Positions 30,420 to 38,643 of a stretch of DNA of 64,000 nucleotides are shown here, in pieces. The stretch's first letter is position 1. Each line of letters starts with the position of its first letter. The translations under genes and the position numbers were made by a program. Origin of the DNA: Mesosutterella porci (GTDB taxonomy: Bacteria; Pseudomonadota; Gammaproteobacteria; Burkholderiales; Burkholderiaceae_F); assembly GCF_022134585.1 (NCBI RefSeq), contig NZ_JAKNCT010000008.1:97104-161103 (forward strand). Reading direction: 5' to 3'. The notes beneath the pieces are model-generated. The model ran no database searches and was not told the DNA's origin. It was given only the letters and a program-made list of their open reading frames with translations.

Positions 30420-30758
30420 ATGCTTTTCATTACCGATGCCTTGGCGGCCGATGCCGCTGCGGGCGGCGCCGCCGCTGCCGCGATGCAGTTCGTGCCCCTC
30501 ATCCTCATCATCGTCGTTTTCTGGCTGTTCCTGATCCGGCCGCAGCAGAAGCGCGCCAAGGAGCACCAGAAGATGGTGGAAGGGCTCAAGACGGGCGACG
30601 AGGTGATGACCGCCGGCGGCCTCATGGGCAAGGTGACGGCGCTCGACAACGCGAACATCAAGATCCAGATCGCTGAGGTCGACGGCAAGGCCGTGACGCT
30701 GCAGCTGTCGCGTCAGACCGTGGCCAACGTCCTGCCCAAGGGCACGGTGAAGTTCTGA
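30420..30758 (+). CDS. yajC: Sec translocon accessory subunit YajC
   Basis: The 112-aa protein has one membrane helix (about 22-42) followed by F-L-I-R-P-Q-Q-K-R-A-K-E-H and a cytoplasmic domain with G-D-E-V-M-T-A-G-G, the YajC signature. It joins SecD and SecF in the accessory complex of the SecYEG channel. The ATG at 30420 is preceded by GGAG, five bases upstream. Longer upstream reading is unlikely. Confidence 0.94.
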   Translation: MLFITDALAADAAAGGAAAAAMQFVPLILIIVVFWLFLIRPQQKRAKEHQKMVEGLKTGDEVMTAGGLMGKVTALDNANIKIQIAEVDGKAVTLQLSRQTVANVLPKGTVKF

Positions 30759-30909
30759 GCCTCAGAACTCTTCCCAAGCTCAAGGACAGGCCGGGGTTCC
30801 GGCCCCGGTACGGGGCGGCAGCCCCGGCTGCAGGTGAATCCGCCCCGGGTTCGCCTGCTCTGTTTTTTTCAGGTTCGGCGCGCCCCGCGCCGGATTTGGG
30901 GTAGTCAAG

Positions 30910-32829
30910 ATGAATCGTTATCCAATCTGGAAATACATTGTCATCCTGTTCGCCCTCGTCATCGGCATTCTCTACACGCTGCCCAATTTCTTCGGCGAGT
31001 CGCCTGCCATCCAGGTCTCCTCCGGAAAGGCAACCGTGAAGGTGACGGCCCAGACGATGACGCAGGTCGAAGCGGCGCTCAAAGCGGCAGGCATCAAGAC
31101 TGAGAGCGTTAAGTTCGAAGAGGGCTCGCAGCAGGTGAGCTCCAGCGTGCGTGTGAAGTTCGGCGTGACCGACACGGAGCTGCAGCTCAAGGGCCGCGAG
31201 GCGCTCGAGAAGGCGCTCAATCCCGACCCGAGCAACGCGGATTACGTGATTGCCCTGAATCTCGTGCCGAACACGCCCGACTGGCTCGCGGCGATCGGCG
31301 GCAAGCCCACCTACCTCGGCCTCGACCTGCGCGGCGGCGTGCACTTCCGCCTCGAAGTTGACATGAAGGCGGCCATCGAAAAGCGCGTCGAGTCCAATGC
31401 GGCCGACCTGCGCACGCTGCTGCGCGACAAGGACATCCGCCAGACGGGAATCGACCGGCGCGGCAGCGAGATCGTCGTGAAGTTCGCCGACGAGGCTCAG
31501 CGCGACCGCGGCTACGACCAGATGCGCCTCTCGCAGCCTGACATGACCTTCACCGCCGGCCGCGACGGCAGCGACTACGTCGTCCGCGCGACAATGTCCG
31601 AGAAGGCGATCCGCGACGTCCAGGACTACGCCATCAAGCAGAACATCGGAACGCTGCGCAATCGAATCAATGAGCTCGGCGTGGCCGAGCCGGTGATCGC
31701 CCAGCAGGGCGCCACCGGCATCGTGGTCGAGCTGCCGGGCGTGCAGGACACCGCCAAGGCGAAGGACATCCTCGGACGCACCGCGACCCTTGAAATCCGC
31801 ATGGTGGACGACACGCCGGAAGCCTACACTCAGATGGCCTCCGGCACCGTCCCCTTCGGTGACGAGCTCTTCAGCGACCGCGAGAACCACCAAGTGCTCG
31901 TGCGCCGCCGCGTGGTGCTCACCGGCGAAAACCTCCAGGACGCCCAGCCGGGCTTCGACCCGCAGACCCAGGAGCCGACCGTGAACCTCACGCTCGACAA
32001 CAAGGGCGCCCGCATCTTCAAGGAAGTGACCCGCGACAACGTCGGCAAGCGTATGGCGATCATTCTCTTTGAGAAGGGTCACGGACAGGTGGTGACCGCG
32101 CCTGTGATCCGCCAGGAAATCGGCGGCGGGCACGTGCAGATCTCCGGGGCCATGACCACGATCGAGGCGACCGACACGGCGCTGCTGCTGCGCGCCGGAT
32201 CCCTTGCGGCCCCGATGGAGATCGTCGAGGAGCGCCTCGTGGGTCCGAGCCTCGGGCAGGCCAATATTGAGGCGGGCTTCCGCTCGTCGGTCTACGGCTT
32301 CATCGTCGTCGCGATATTCATGGCGCTCTACTATCAGGTCTTCGGTCTGATTTCCGCCTTCTGCCTGTTCTTCAACGTGCTGCTCATCATCGCGATCCTG
32401 TCGCTCATGCAGGCGACGCTCACGCTGCCGGGCATTGGCGCCCTCGCGCTTTCCATCGGCATGGCAGTCGACGCGAACGTGCTGATCAACGAGCGCATCC
32501 GCGAGGAGCTGCGCGCGTGGAAGACCCCGCAGGTGGCCATTAAGGAAGGCTACGACCGCGCCTTCGGCACCATCGTTGACTCGAACGTCACGTCGCTCAT
32601 TGCCGGCATCGCGCTGCTCATCTTCGGCTCCGGCCCGATCCGCGGATTTGCCGTCGTGCACTGTCTGGGCATCATCACCTCGATCTTCACCGGCGTGTTC
32701 GTATCCCGCGGCCTGGTGAACCTCATCTACGGCCGCCAGAAGCACCTGAAGAAGATCCATGTGGGCGAAATCTGGCGCCCCGACGCCAAGAAGTCCGGCG
32801 CGGCCGGCACCACGGGTTCCGGACAGTAA
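30910..32829 (+). CDS. secD: Protein translocase subunit SecD
   Basis: The 639-aa RND-type protein has an N-terminal membrane helix, then G-L-D-L-R-G-G-V-H-F, the large periplasmic P1 domain, and five C-terminal helices with A-M-A-V-D-A-N-V-L-I-N-E-R-I-R-E-E, a conserved SecD segment. With SecF it uses the proton gradient to pull exported proteins into the periplasm. Length and order (secD then secF) are normal. Confidence 0.96.
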   Translation: MNRYPIWKYIVILFALVIGILYTLPNFFGESPAIQVSSGKATVKVTAQTMTQVEAALKAAGIKTESVKFEEGSQQVSSSVRVKFGVTDTELQLKGREALEKALNPDPSNADYVIALNLVPNTPDWLAAIGGKPTYLGLDLRGGVHFRLEVDMKAAIEKRVESNAADLRTLLRDKDIRQTGIDRRGSEIVVKFADEAQRDRGYDQMRLSQPDMTFTAGRDGSDYVVRATMSEKAIRDVQDYAIKQNIGTLRNRINELGVAEPVIAQQGATGIVVELPGVQDTAKAKDILGRTATLEIRMVDDTPEAYTQMASGTVPFGDELFSDRENHQVLVRRRVVLTGENLQDAQPGFDPQTQEPTVNLTLDNKGARIFKEVTRDNVGKRMAIILFEKGHGQVVTAPVIRQEIGGGHVQISGAMTTIEATDTALLLRAGSLAAPMEIVEERLVGPSLGQANIEAGFRSSVYGFIVVAIFMALYYQVFGLISAFCLFFNVLLIIAILSLMQATLTLPGIGALALSIGMAVDANVLINERIREELRAWKTPQVAIKEGYDRAFGTIVDSNVTSLIAGIALLIFGSGPIRGFAVVHCLGIITSIFTGVFVSRGLVNLIYGRQKHLKKIHVGEIWRPDAKKSGAAGTTGSGQ

Positions 32830-32844
32830 GGGAGGAGAGACAAA

Positions 32845-33780
32845 ATGGAATTTTTCCGGATCCACAGAACGATCCCCTTCATGAAGTATTCGATTTACCT
32901 GAATATCTTCTCGATCGTTATGTTCTGCCTCGCGGTCTTCTTCCTCGTCACCCGCGGACTCGCTTTCTCCATTGAGTTCACCGGCGGCACGACGATGGAG
33001 GTGACCTATCCTGCGGCGGCCGACACGGACAAGGTCCGGCAGCTGCTGGTGGAGAAGATTTCCCCTGAAGCTTCCGTCCAGAACTACGGGACGGCGCGCG
33101 ACGTGCTGATCCGCGTCCCGCTTAAGAAGGGCGAGAGCTCCGGCGAGCAAGCCAAGCAGGTGATGGCCGTGCTCTCAGAGCAGACCCCGGGCGTGGTGCA
33201 GCATTCCGTCGAGTTCGTCGGGCCGCAGGTGGGCCAGCAGCTCGCCACCGACGGGGCGACCGCTCTTGCGCTTGTCGTGCTGGGCATCATGGTTTACCTC
33301 GCCTTCCGCTTCGAGTGGAAGTTCTCCGTTTCGGCCGTGATCGCCAACCTGCACGACATTGTGATTGTGCTGGGCCTGTTTGCCTTCTTCCAGTGGGAGT
33401 TTTCGCTGCAGGTGCTTACGAGTCTCCTCGCAGTGCTCGGCTATTCCGTGAATGAGTCGGTGATTATTTTCGACCGCGTCCGCGAGCATTTCAGGACCAT
33501 GCGCCGGGCGAGCACAATCGAGGTGATCAACTCGGCCATTACGGCGACGATCTCCCGTACGGTGATCACGCACTCCTCGACGCTGTGCATGACGATCTCG
33601 ATGTACCTGTTCGGCGGGCCGGCCCTGCACTATTTCGCCCTCGCCCTGACGGTGGGCATCTGCTGCTCGGTCTACTCTTCCGTGTTCGTGGCGGCTGCTC
33701 TTGCGATGTATCTGAAGGTGAAGCGCGAGGACCTCGTGCACAAGCCCCGCAAGCAGCAGATTTCCGAGATGGTGCCCTAA
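32845..33780 (+). CDS. secF: Protein translocase subunit SecF
   Basis: The 311-aa protein has six membrane helices and a small periplasmic domain. F-T-G-G-T near residue 46 and L-G-Y-S-V-N-E-S-V-I-I-F-D-R-V-R-E are typical of SecF. It lies 15 bases after secD. A canonical terminator follows, with a group II intron directly behind it. Confidence 0.95.
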   Translation: MEFFRIHRTIPFMKYSIYLNIFSIVMFCLAVFFLVTRGLAFSIEFTGGTTMEVTYPAAADTDKVRQLLVEKISPEASVQNYGTARDVLIRVPLKKGESSGEQAKQVMAVLSEQTPGVVQHSVEFVGPQVGQQLATDGATALALVVLGIMVYLAFRFEWKFSVSAVIANLHDIVIVLGLFAFFQWEFSLQVLTSLLAVLGYSVNESVIIFDRVREHFRTMRRASTIEVINSAITATISRTVITHSSTLCMTISMYLFGGPALHYFALALTVGICCSVYSSVFVAAALAMYLKVKREDLVHKPRKQQISEMVP

Positions 33781-33863
33781 AAGGGACGGCGCTGCCTTTC
33801 CCTTCCGCCCGCGGCCGGTTTCGGTGGGCCCGGGGAAAGGGGCGTTTTCGGAGCCTGTGCCTG

Positions 33864-33904
33864 ATCCGGCTTTCCCGGTTTTTCCGGGGGGCCGGATTTT
33901 TTTT
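33864..33904 (+). terminator. secF terminator
   Basis: ATCCGGC (33864-33870) pairs with GCCGGAT (33891-33897) around an inner CCCGG/CCGGG pairing, followed by eight Ts (33897-33904). It ends the queA-secF cluster and is the apparent landing site of the adjacent intron. Confidence 0.85.
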
Positions 33905-33907
33905 GTG

Positions 33908-34373
33908 GTGCGCCCAGCAGCGCACGTGTGACCAGTGGTGAGTGGTGAAAGTCCACCGTCCGCCCGATCGAGGGAAGGACTAGCGACTCGGCAGAGTCAG
34001 GGAGGTAACAAACTGATGAAGGAAGCCGATAGCAAACCGTCAGCCTGACGAACAGGAACTGGATATGAGGCGGCGACTCCGGGAGAGCAGGCCACATTCT
34101 GTTAACCCCATATCGATACGGAAGGAGCCGGCGTAGATCCAGCAGGCAGGAAGCAAAGCGCACGTGTGAGACCTGGGGAGATCCTTGACGATGCCGCAGG
34201 GCTGCCGCGGTCGAGAGGCCAAGGCATATCGACAAGGAAGTCAGCAGAGGCCGTATGCAGTAAGCCCGCCTCTTACGTTTGAAAACCGCCGGATGCCGAA
34301 CGGCATGTCCGCAGCCCTCACCGGGGCAATGCGGTGTGGGAGGGAGTGACCGTGAGGTCACTCTCTACCCGAT
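33908..34373 (+). mobile_element. ORF-less group II intron
   Basis: The element starts with the group II 5' consensus GTGCGCCCAG and continues with domain I-like sequence, including a GAAGTCAGCAGAGGCC stretch that usually precedes the intron-encoded protein. A domain V-like helix follows (34284-34337), then a domain VI-like hairpin (34337-34370) with a candidate branch A at 34367 and the 3' end at 34373. No reverse transcriptase lies inside: only about 50 bases separate the domain III/IV junction from domain V. Domain V carries a 19-base insertion (34312-34330). Removing it restores a perfect ACCGCCGG/CCGGCGGT helix. It sits three bases behind a terminator T tract, as group IIC introns do. 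Splicing competence is doubtful. Confidence 0.75.
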
Positions 34374-34586
34374 CTTTTGCCTGGAGCCCTGCTTCCTCAC
34401 GGGCGGAACTGCAGCAGGGAGGCGGCGGCTCTGCGGCCCGGGCCTGCCGCCGGAGCTTTTTTAAAGAGGGCGGATTCCCGGGGCGGCGCCCTGGAAGGGG
34501 ACGGGGCGGCCTTGGGACCCTCGGATCCTTCCGGAGCTGAGCGCCGCCCCAGCCCGCAGCCCTGCTCCCAGAGACGGGCCGGGTCA
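34374..34586. other. Non-coding stretch between intron and DUF2868 gene terminator
   Basis: No convincing gene is present. Inverted G+C repeats near 34423-34456 are followed by a TTTTTT tract (about 34458), possibly an additional plus-strand terminator from before the intron insertion. Confidence 0.35.
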
Positions 34587-34623
34587 ATAAAAAATCTCCG
34601 GCCCCTTTGAGCGCGGGCCGGAG
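34587..34623 (-). terminator. Terminator of the DUF2868 gene
   Basis: CTCCGGCCC (34596-34604) pairs with GGGCCGGAG (34615-34623). On the minus strand it is followed by ATTTTTTATT. It lies 36 bases beyond the stop of the 393-aa gene. Confidence 0.8.
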
Positions 34624-34658
34624 TCTCGGGAAAGTGGATTTCCTTTGAAAGAAGCTTT

Positions 34659-35840
34659 TCAGGAGCCGCCTTCCTGCTTCGCGGGGGCTTCTTCCTTCGG
34701 TGCGGCGGCGGGAGAAGTCTGGTCAGCCTGGACGGCGCCGTTTCCGCCGGAGACCGCAGACTCCGGGGCGGGCTCGGAGGCGGCCGCCTCCCCGGCGGGT
34801 TCCTCCCTAGGTTCGAGAAGGGCGCGGAAATAGTCATCCACGGGAATGGCGACGCGGCGCTTGAGCAGGCGCAGCGCCGCGCTGTCCCAGGCGATCAGCA
34901 GAAGCCGCGGGATCACGATCAGCACAAGCGCCAGCAGGAAAAGCCGCGGCATCCAGGCCGAGGCGGGCGCGATCTGGGAGGCGGCTTCAGGGGCGGCCGC
35001 AATGCGGTCGAGCCTCATGGCAGCCACGCCCTCCACGTCCGGCAGGGGCGGCAGGTTGAGCGCCTGGGGAATCCATCCCCAGAGGCGGCCGAAGAGCTCG
35101 CAGACCCGGTCGGGCGCGCTGTCAAACAGCGGCAGCTCCCAGCCGATGACGTAAGTGCCGCTCAGCCCCCGCACGATGAGACTTGAGGCCACTCCGGCCG
35201 TAAGCGCGAGAAAAGCCCAATGGAAGACCCGCGCGATCCGGAACTGCGCGAGCCTCAGGCAGGCGGGCGCCCAGACGGCAAGGAACGCCCGCCGTAGGCC
35301 CGAGCTGATCAGCCTCGGCGCGACAAGCCCCGAGGTGAGCCGCGCGGGCAGCGTGCGCAGGGGCAGCTCCATGTGCCGCCGGCGCGCGAGGCTGAGCGCG
35401 CCGTAGATGATCATCAGCGCGTAGATGAAAAGGCTCCAGAGGCAGAGCGCGGCATAAACGGGAGAAAAGAGGTTCACCTCAGAGCCGGAGGAAAAGAACC
35501 GCTCTGAAAAGGCGCCGATCAGGTAGGCGCAGAGAATGATCGCCGCCGAGATGAGGTAGCCCAGGGCCGGGCTTCCTCCGAATCTCATGGTCCGCAGGGC
35601 GTACGACTTTTTCGCCATGCGCGAGTAGGCGAGCTGCGCGCGCTCTTCAATGAAGCGGGCGGGCGGCGTCGAGCGGGAAGTCTCCGAGAGCAGGTCCCGC
35701 GTGACCTGCGAGGCTTCTTCCTGCGACCAGTACTTCTTTCCGGCCTCCGAGGTCTCGACTGCCTTGACGAGGCAGACGGTCCGGGCCGTCTCGATGGGGT
35801 ACTTCAGCCTGCCGGGAATTTTTCCAGAAAAAAAAGCCAT
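34659..35840 (-). CDS. DUF2868-like membrane protein
   Basis: The 393-aa protein has four hydrophobic helices (near 92-112, 126-148, 204-224 and 298-318) with large soluble loops, and a Pro/Glu/Ala-rich acidic C-terminal tail. The middle segment (F-H-W-A-F-L-A-L, then G-W-E, then L-P-R-L-L-L near the end) resembles the DUF2868 family of proteobacterial membrane proteins. In many genomes these lie next to a DUF3482 GTPase gene. No such gene is present here. Function is unknown. Confidence 0.6.
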   Translation of the reverse strand: MAFFSGKIPGRLKYPIETARTVCLVKAVETSEAGKKYWSQEEASQVTRDLLSETSRSTPPARFIEERAQLAYSRMAKKSYALRTMRFGGSPALGYLISAAIILCAYLIGAFSERFFSSGSEVNLFSPVYAALCLWSLFIYALMIIYGALSLARRRHMELPLRTLPARLTSGLVAPRLISSGLRRAFLAVWAPACLRLAQFRIARVFHWAFLALTAGVASSLIVRGLSGTYVIGWELPLFDSAPDRVCELFGRLWGWIPQALNLPPLPDVEGVAAMRLDRIAAAPEAASQIAPASAWMPRLFLLALVLIVIPRLLLIAWDSAALRLLKRRVAIPVDDYFRALLEPREEPAGEAAASEPAPESAVSGGNGAVQADQTSPAAAPKEEAPAKQEGGS

Positions 35841-35924
35841 GATCCTGCGGTCCTTGCGGAAAGGGGGGAGGGGAGCGGCAGGAGCCTTCAGGCGGCTTCC
35901 TGCAGCGCCCCGAATTACTTCATT

Positions 35925-36578
35925 TTAGCGGGAAAGCCCCTGCCGGAAGGCGTGCAGCAGCGAAGCGGCGGCCGCCCTGGGGTCGGGCTGCCCGCAGATG
36001 GCTGAGACCACGGCAAGGCCGTCTGCGCCGGCCTCGGCAAGCGAGGCCGCATTGCCGGCGTTCACCGCTCCGATGGCGACCGCGGGGCAGGGCCTGCGGG
36101 CGGCAAGCGCGGTAAAGCCTGCAAGCCCGAGGGGAGCCGCCGCGTCGGGCTTCGTCGCGGTGGCCCAGACCGGGCCGATGCCGAGGTAGTCCACGGCGCC
36201 CTCCTGCACGAGCGGGGTGCAAAGCGACAGCTCGCGCCCGCTGGAGATGGAGTATCCGATGATCGCGCGCGGCCCCATCAGCCGTCTGGCGTCCCGCGGC
36301 TGCAGATCCTGCTGGCCCACGTGCACGCCCTGGGCTCCGATCGCGAGGGCGACGTCAACGTGGTCGTCGACGATCAGCGGCGTGCCCGTGGGTGCCAGGG
36401 CTTTCAGAAGCGCGCGCCCGCATTCGGCGATCCGGCGCTTTTTCCAGGCCGGGGCCCGCAGCTGCACGATCGTGCAGCCGCCCTGCACGGCTTCAAGAGC
36501 GGTTTGGATCATGCCATCTTCGCCACCGCACAGCACCGGGTCGAGGACGAGATAGAGTTCGAGGTTCACGCTGTTCAT
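35925..36578 (-). CDS. thiE: Thiamine-phosphate synthase
   Basis: The 217-aa TIM-barrel enzyme condenses HMP-PP with HET-P into thiamine phosphate. Visible signatures are V-Q-L-R-A, D-D-H-V-D-V-A, G-V-H-V-G-Q-Q-D-L, the D-Y-L-G-I-G-P-V-W-A-T segment and A-I-G-A-V-N-A. It follows thiM by eight bases, so the two form a thiazole-salvage operon. No TPP riboswitch was found upstream. Confidence 0.9.
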   Translation of the reverse strand: MNSVNLELYLVLDPVLCGGEDGMIQTALEAVQGGCTIVQLRAPAWKKRRIAECGRALLKALAPTGTPLIVDDHVDVALAIGAQGVHVGQQDLQPRDARRLMGPRAIIGYSISSGRELSLCTPLVQEGAVDYLGIGPVWATATKPDAAAPLGLAGFTALAARRPCPAVAIGAVNAGNAASLAEAGADGLAVVSAICGQPDPRAAAASLLHAFRQGLSR

Positions 36579-36586
36579 CGCTTGCC

Positions 36587-37399
36587 TCAGGCGCTCATCA
36601 GCCCGGCCGCTTCCTCGGGCGAGAGCAGGTAAAGCGCGTCGAGGTAGGCGTTGTGGAAGGATCCGGGCGCGCGGGCCGTCTGCCCCGCGCGCTCTGCCGC
36701 GCGCTTGGCGAGCAGGCAGCAGGTCGCGGTGCTCGTGACAGGGTCGGACGCTCCGGCCGCAAAGCCTGCGGTCATCGCCGAGAGCGCGCAGCCCGTGCCC
36801 ACGACGAGCGTGACCATGGCGCAGCCGCCCGAGACCGACACCGTCCGGCGGCCGTCGGTCACGTAGTCCGTCTCGCCGGTCACGCAGACGACGGAGCCGG
36901 AGCGAGCCGCGAGCGTCTGCGCGGCCTCCAGGGCTGAGGCGCTGGAGTCGAGCGAGTCGACTCCCTTGTAGCGGTGTTCGAACCCTGCGGCGGCGAGGAT
37001 CTCAGAACCGTTTCCGCGGATGACCGTGGGGCGCAGCGCGATCAGCTCCTCGATCGCCTTGTCGCGCCAGGCGGTGCCGCCCGCCCCCACCGGATCGAGA
37101 GTCCAGGGCTTGCCCGCGTCCGCGGCGGCCGCGGCGGCGAGCTTCATGGCCTGCACGTTCTCCCGGTTCGGCGTGCCCACGTTGCAAAGCAGCGCGTCGG
37201 CCGCGCCGCGGGCGAACTCGGCGCACTCCTCCAGCCCCGGCACCATGGCGGGCGACATGCCGCAGGCCAGAAGCACGTTGGCAGTCACTTCCTGGACCAC
37301 GTCGTTTGTGATGCACTGCACGAGGGGGCGCAGGGACTTCATCCGCCGGATTTCCGCGGCGGCGGCTGAAGCCTGAAGCTGTTCAACGACACCGTTCAT
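36587..37399 (-). CDS. thiM: Hydroxyethylthiazole kinase
   Basis: The 270-aa ribokinase-like enzyme phosphorylates the thiazole alcohol for thiamine salvage. It shows C-I-T-N-D-V-V-Q, G-A-D-A-L-L-C-N-x-G-T, T-L-D-P-V-G-A-G-G-T and V-V-G-T-G-C-A-L-S-A-M-T, typical of ThiM. Its start is divergent from the oxidoreductase gene. Neither thiC nor other de novo thiazole genes appear in the window, so salvage is likely here. Confidence 0.9.
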   Translation of the reverse strand: MNGVVEQLQASAAAAEIRRMKSLRPLVQCITNDVVQEVTANVLLACGMSPAMVPGLEECAEFARGAADALLCNVGTPNRENVQAMKLAAAAAADAGKPWTLDPVGAGGTAWRDKAIEELIALRPTVIRGNGSEILAAAGFEHRYKGVDSLDSSASALEAAQTLAARSGSVVCVTGETDYVTDGRRTVSVSGGCAMVTLVVGTGCALSAMTAGFAAGASDPVTSTATCCLLAKRAAERAGQTARAPGSFHNAYLDALYLLSPEEAAGLMSA

Positions 37400-37586
37400 G
37401 TGAATTCTCCTCTGTCTGAAAGAGTGCGTGGCGGGCTCTTGGCCGGCCGTTCATGCCCTGAAGACGGCGCGCCGGGCCGCAGGGACGCTTTGGAATTAAG
37501 ACACAATGATATGCTAAGAGGGGACGCCCGGCCGGCGGCAGGGGCATCGCTGCGCCGCCGGGCAAGACAACAGGACTTATTACACG

Positions 37587-38573
37587 ATGACATACACTAT
37601 CAGGATCAAGGGTTCGGACGTTTCCTTCCCGGCTGAGCCGGGAGAGAGAATTCTCAAGGCGGCCGAAAGGGCCGGCATCGAGCTGCCGCACGCCTGCGGC
37701 AGCGGTTTCTGCGGGGCCTGCAGCGCTAAGGTGGCCTCCGGGTCGTTTCTCGCCTACGCCCCGGGTTCGAGCGAAGGGCGCCCGGCCTCCGGCCCCAACA
37801 TTCTCTGCTGCTCGTCCTCGGCGCTGAGCGATGCCGAGATAGAGATCGCCTGGAAGCGGCTGGTCGCCGCGTCCGACATGAAGGTGGAGAGCTGCGAGCG
37901 GCTCGCTCCCGACGTGATCCGCGTCGTGCTGCGCCCGGCAGGCGCCCCCGTCGTGTTCACGCCGGGGCAGTTTGTGGACATCGTGCAGGGCGACGAGCGC
38001 CGCAGCTACTCGATCGCCTGCGACAACGTCGCGGGCGTGATCGAGCTGCACATCCGCCACGTGAAGGGAGGTCGGTTCACCGACCGGTTCTTCGGCGTCA
38101 CGGCAAGCCCCCTCAAGGCGGGCGACATGCTCCGGGTCACGACCCCCTCGGGCGAATTCCGTCTGCACAAGAGAACCGACCACGACCTGGCCTTCCTCAT
38201 GACGGGCACGGGCTTTGCGCCGGCCAAGGCGATGATCGAGAACTACATCCGGCTGCCCGCCGCGAAGCCCCACCAGGTCTACCTCTACTGGGGAGGCCGC
38301 ACGAAGGCCGATCTCTACATGGACGAGCTCTGCCGCCGCTGGGAGCGCGAGCACGACTGGTTCCACTACTGCCCCGTGCTCAGCCGCGAAGCGGACTGGG
38401 ACGGGCGGCGCGGCCACGTCCAGGACGCTTTCCTCGCGGATCATCCTGACGCCTCAGGGTTCGACGCCTACATGTGCGGCAGCGGCAGGCTTGTGGCCGA
38501 CGCCACGGCGGCGCTCAAGGCGGCCGGGATCGCCCCGGACCGCATCTACAGCGACGCCTTCACGGCGGGCTGA
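37587..38573 (+). CDS. 2Fe-2S ferredoxin-FAD reductase
   Basis: The 328-aa protein joins an N-terminal plant-type ferredoxin (C-G-S-G-F-C-G-A-C with a distal C-C near residue 74) to an FAD domain with R-S-Y-S-I-A and a C-terminal NAD domain with M-T-G-T-G-F-A-P. This is the layout of CDP-6-deoxyglucoseen reductase and oxygenase reductases. The partner is not adjacent, so the substrate is unknown. It is often annotated as an AscD-like or flavin reductase. Confidence 0.8.
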   Translation: MTYTIRIKGSDVSFPAEPGERILKAAERAGIELPHACGSGFCGACSAKVASGSFLAYAPGSSEGRPASGPNILCCSSSALSDAEIEIAWKRLVAASDMKVESCERLAPDVIRVVLRPAGAPVVFTPGQFVDIVQGDERRSYSIACDNVAGVIELHIRHVKGGRFTDRFFGVTASPLKAGDMLRVTTPSGEFRLHKRTDHDLAFLMTGTGFAPAKAMIENYIRLPAAKPHQVYLYWGGRTKADLYMDELCRRWEREHDWFHYCPVLSREADWDGRRGHVQDAFLADHPDASGFDAYMCGSGRLVADATAALKAAGIAPDRIYSDAFTAG

Positions 38574-38584
38574 GGACCTCCCGC

Positions 38585-38643
38585 ACAGCCCTTCGGGCGG
38601 AGGGAAAAGCGCTTCCCCCGCCCGGAAGGCAGGGCTGTTTTTT
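38585..38643 (+). terminator. Terminator after the ferredoxin reductase
   Basis: CAGCCCT (38586-38592) pairs with AGGGCTG (38631-38637), with an inner TCGGGCGG/CCGCCCGA stem, followed by TTTTTT to 38643. The T tract touches the stop codon of the convergent DUF748 gene. Confidence 0.75.

Noticed and set aside
37400..37586. TPP riboswitch upstream of thiM
   Set aside because: Looked for the conserved CTGAGA and ACCTGATCTGGATAATGCCAGCG-type blocks on the minus strand; none are present.
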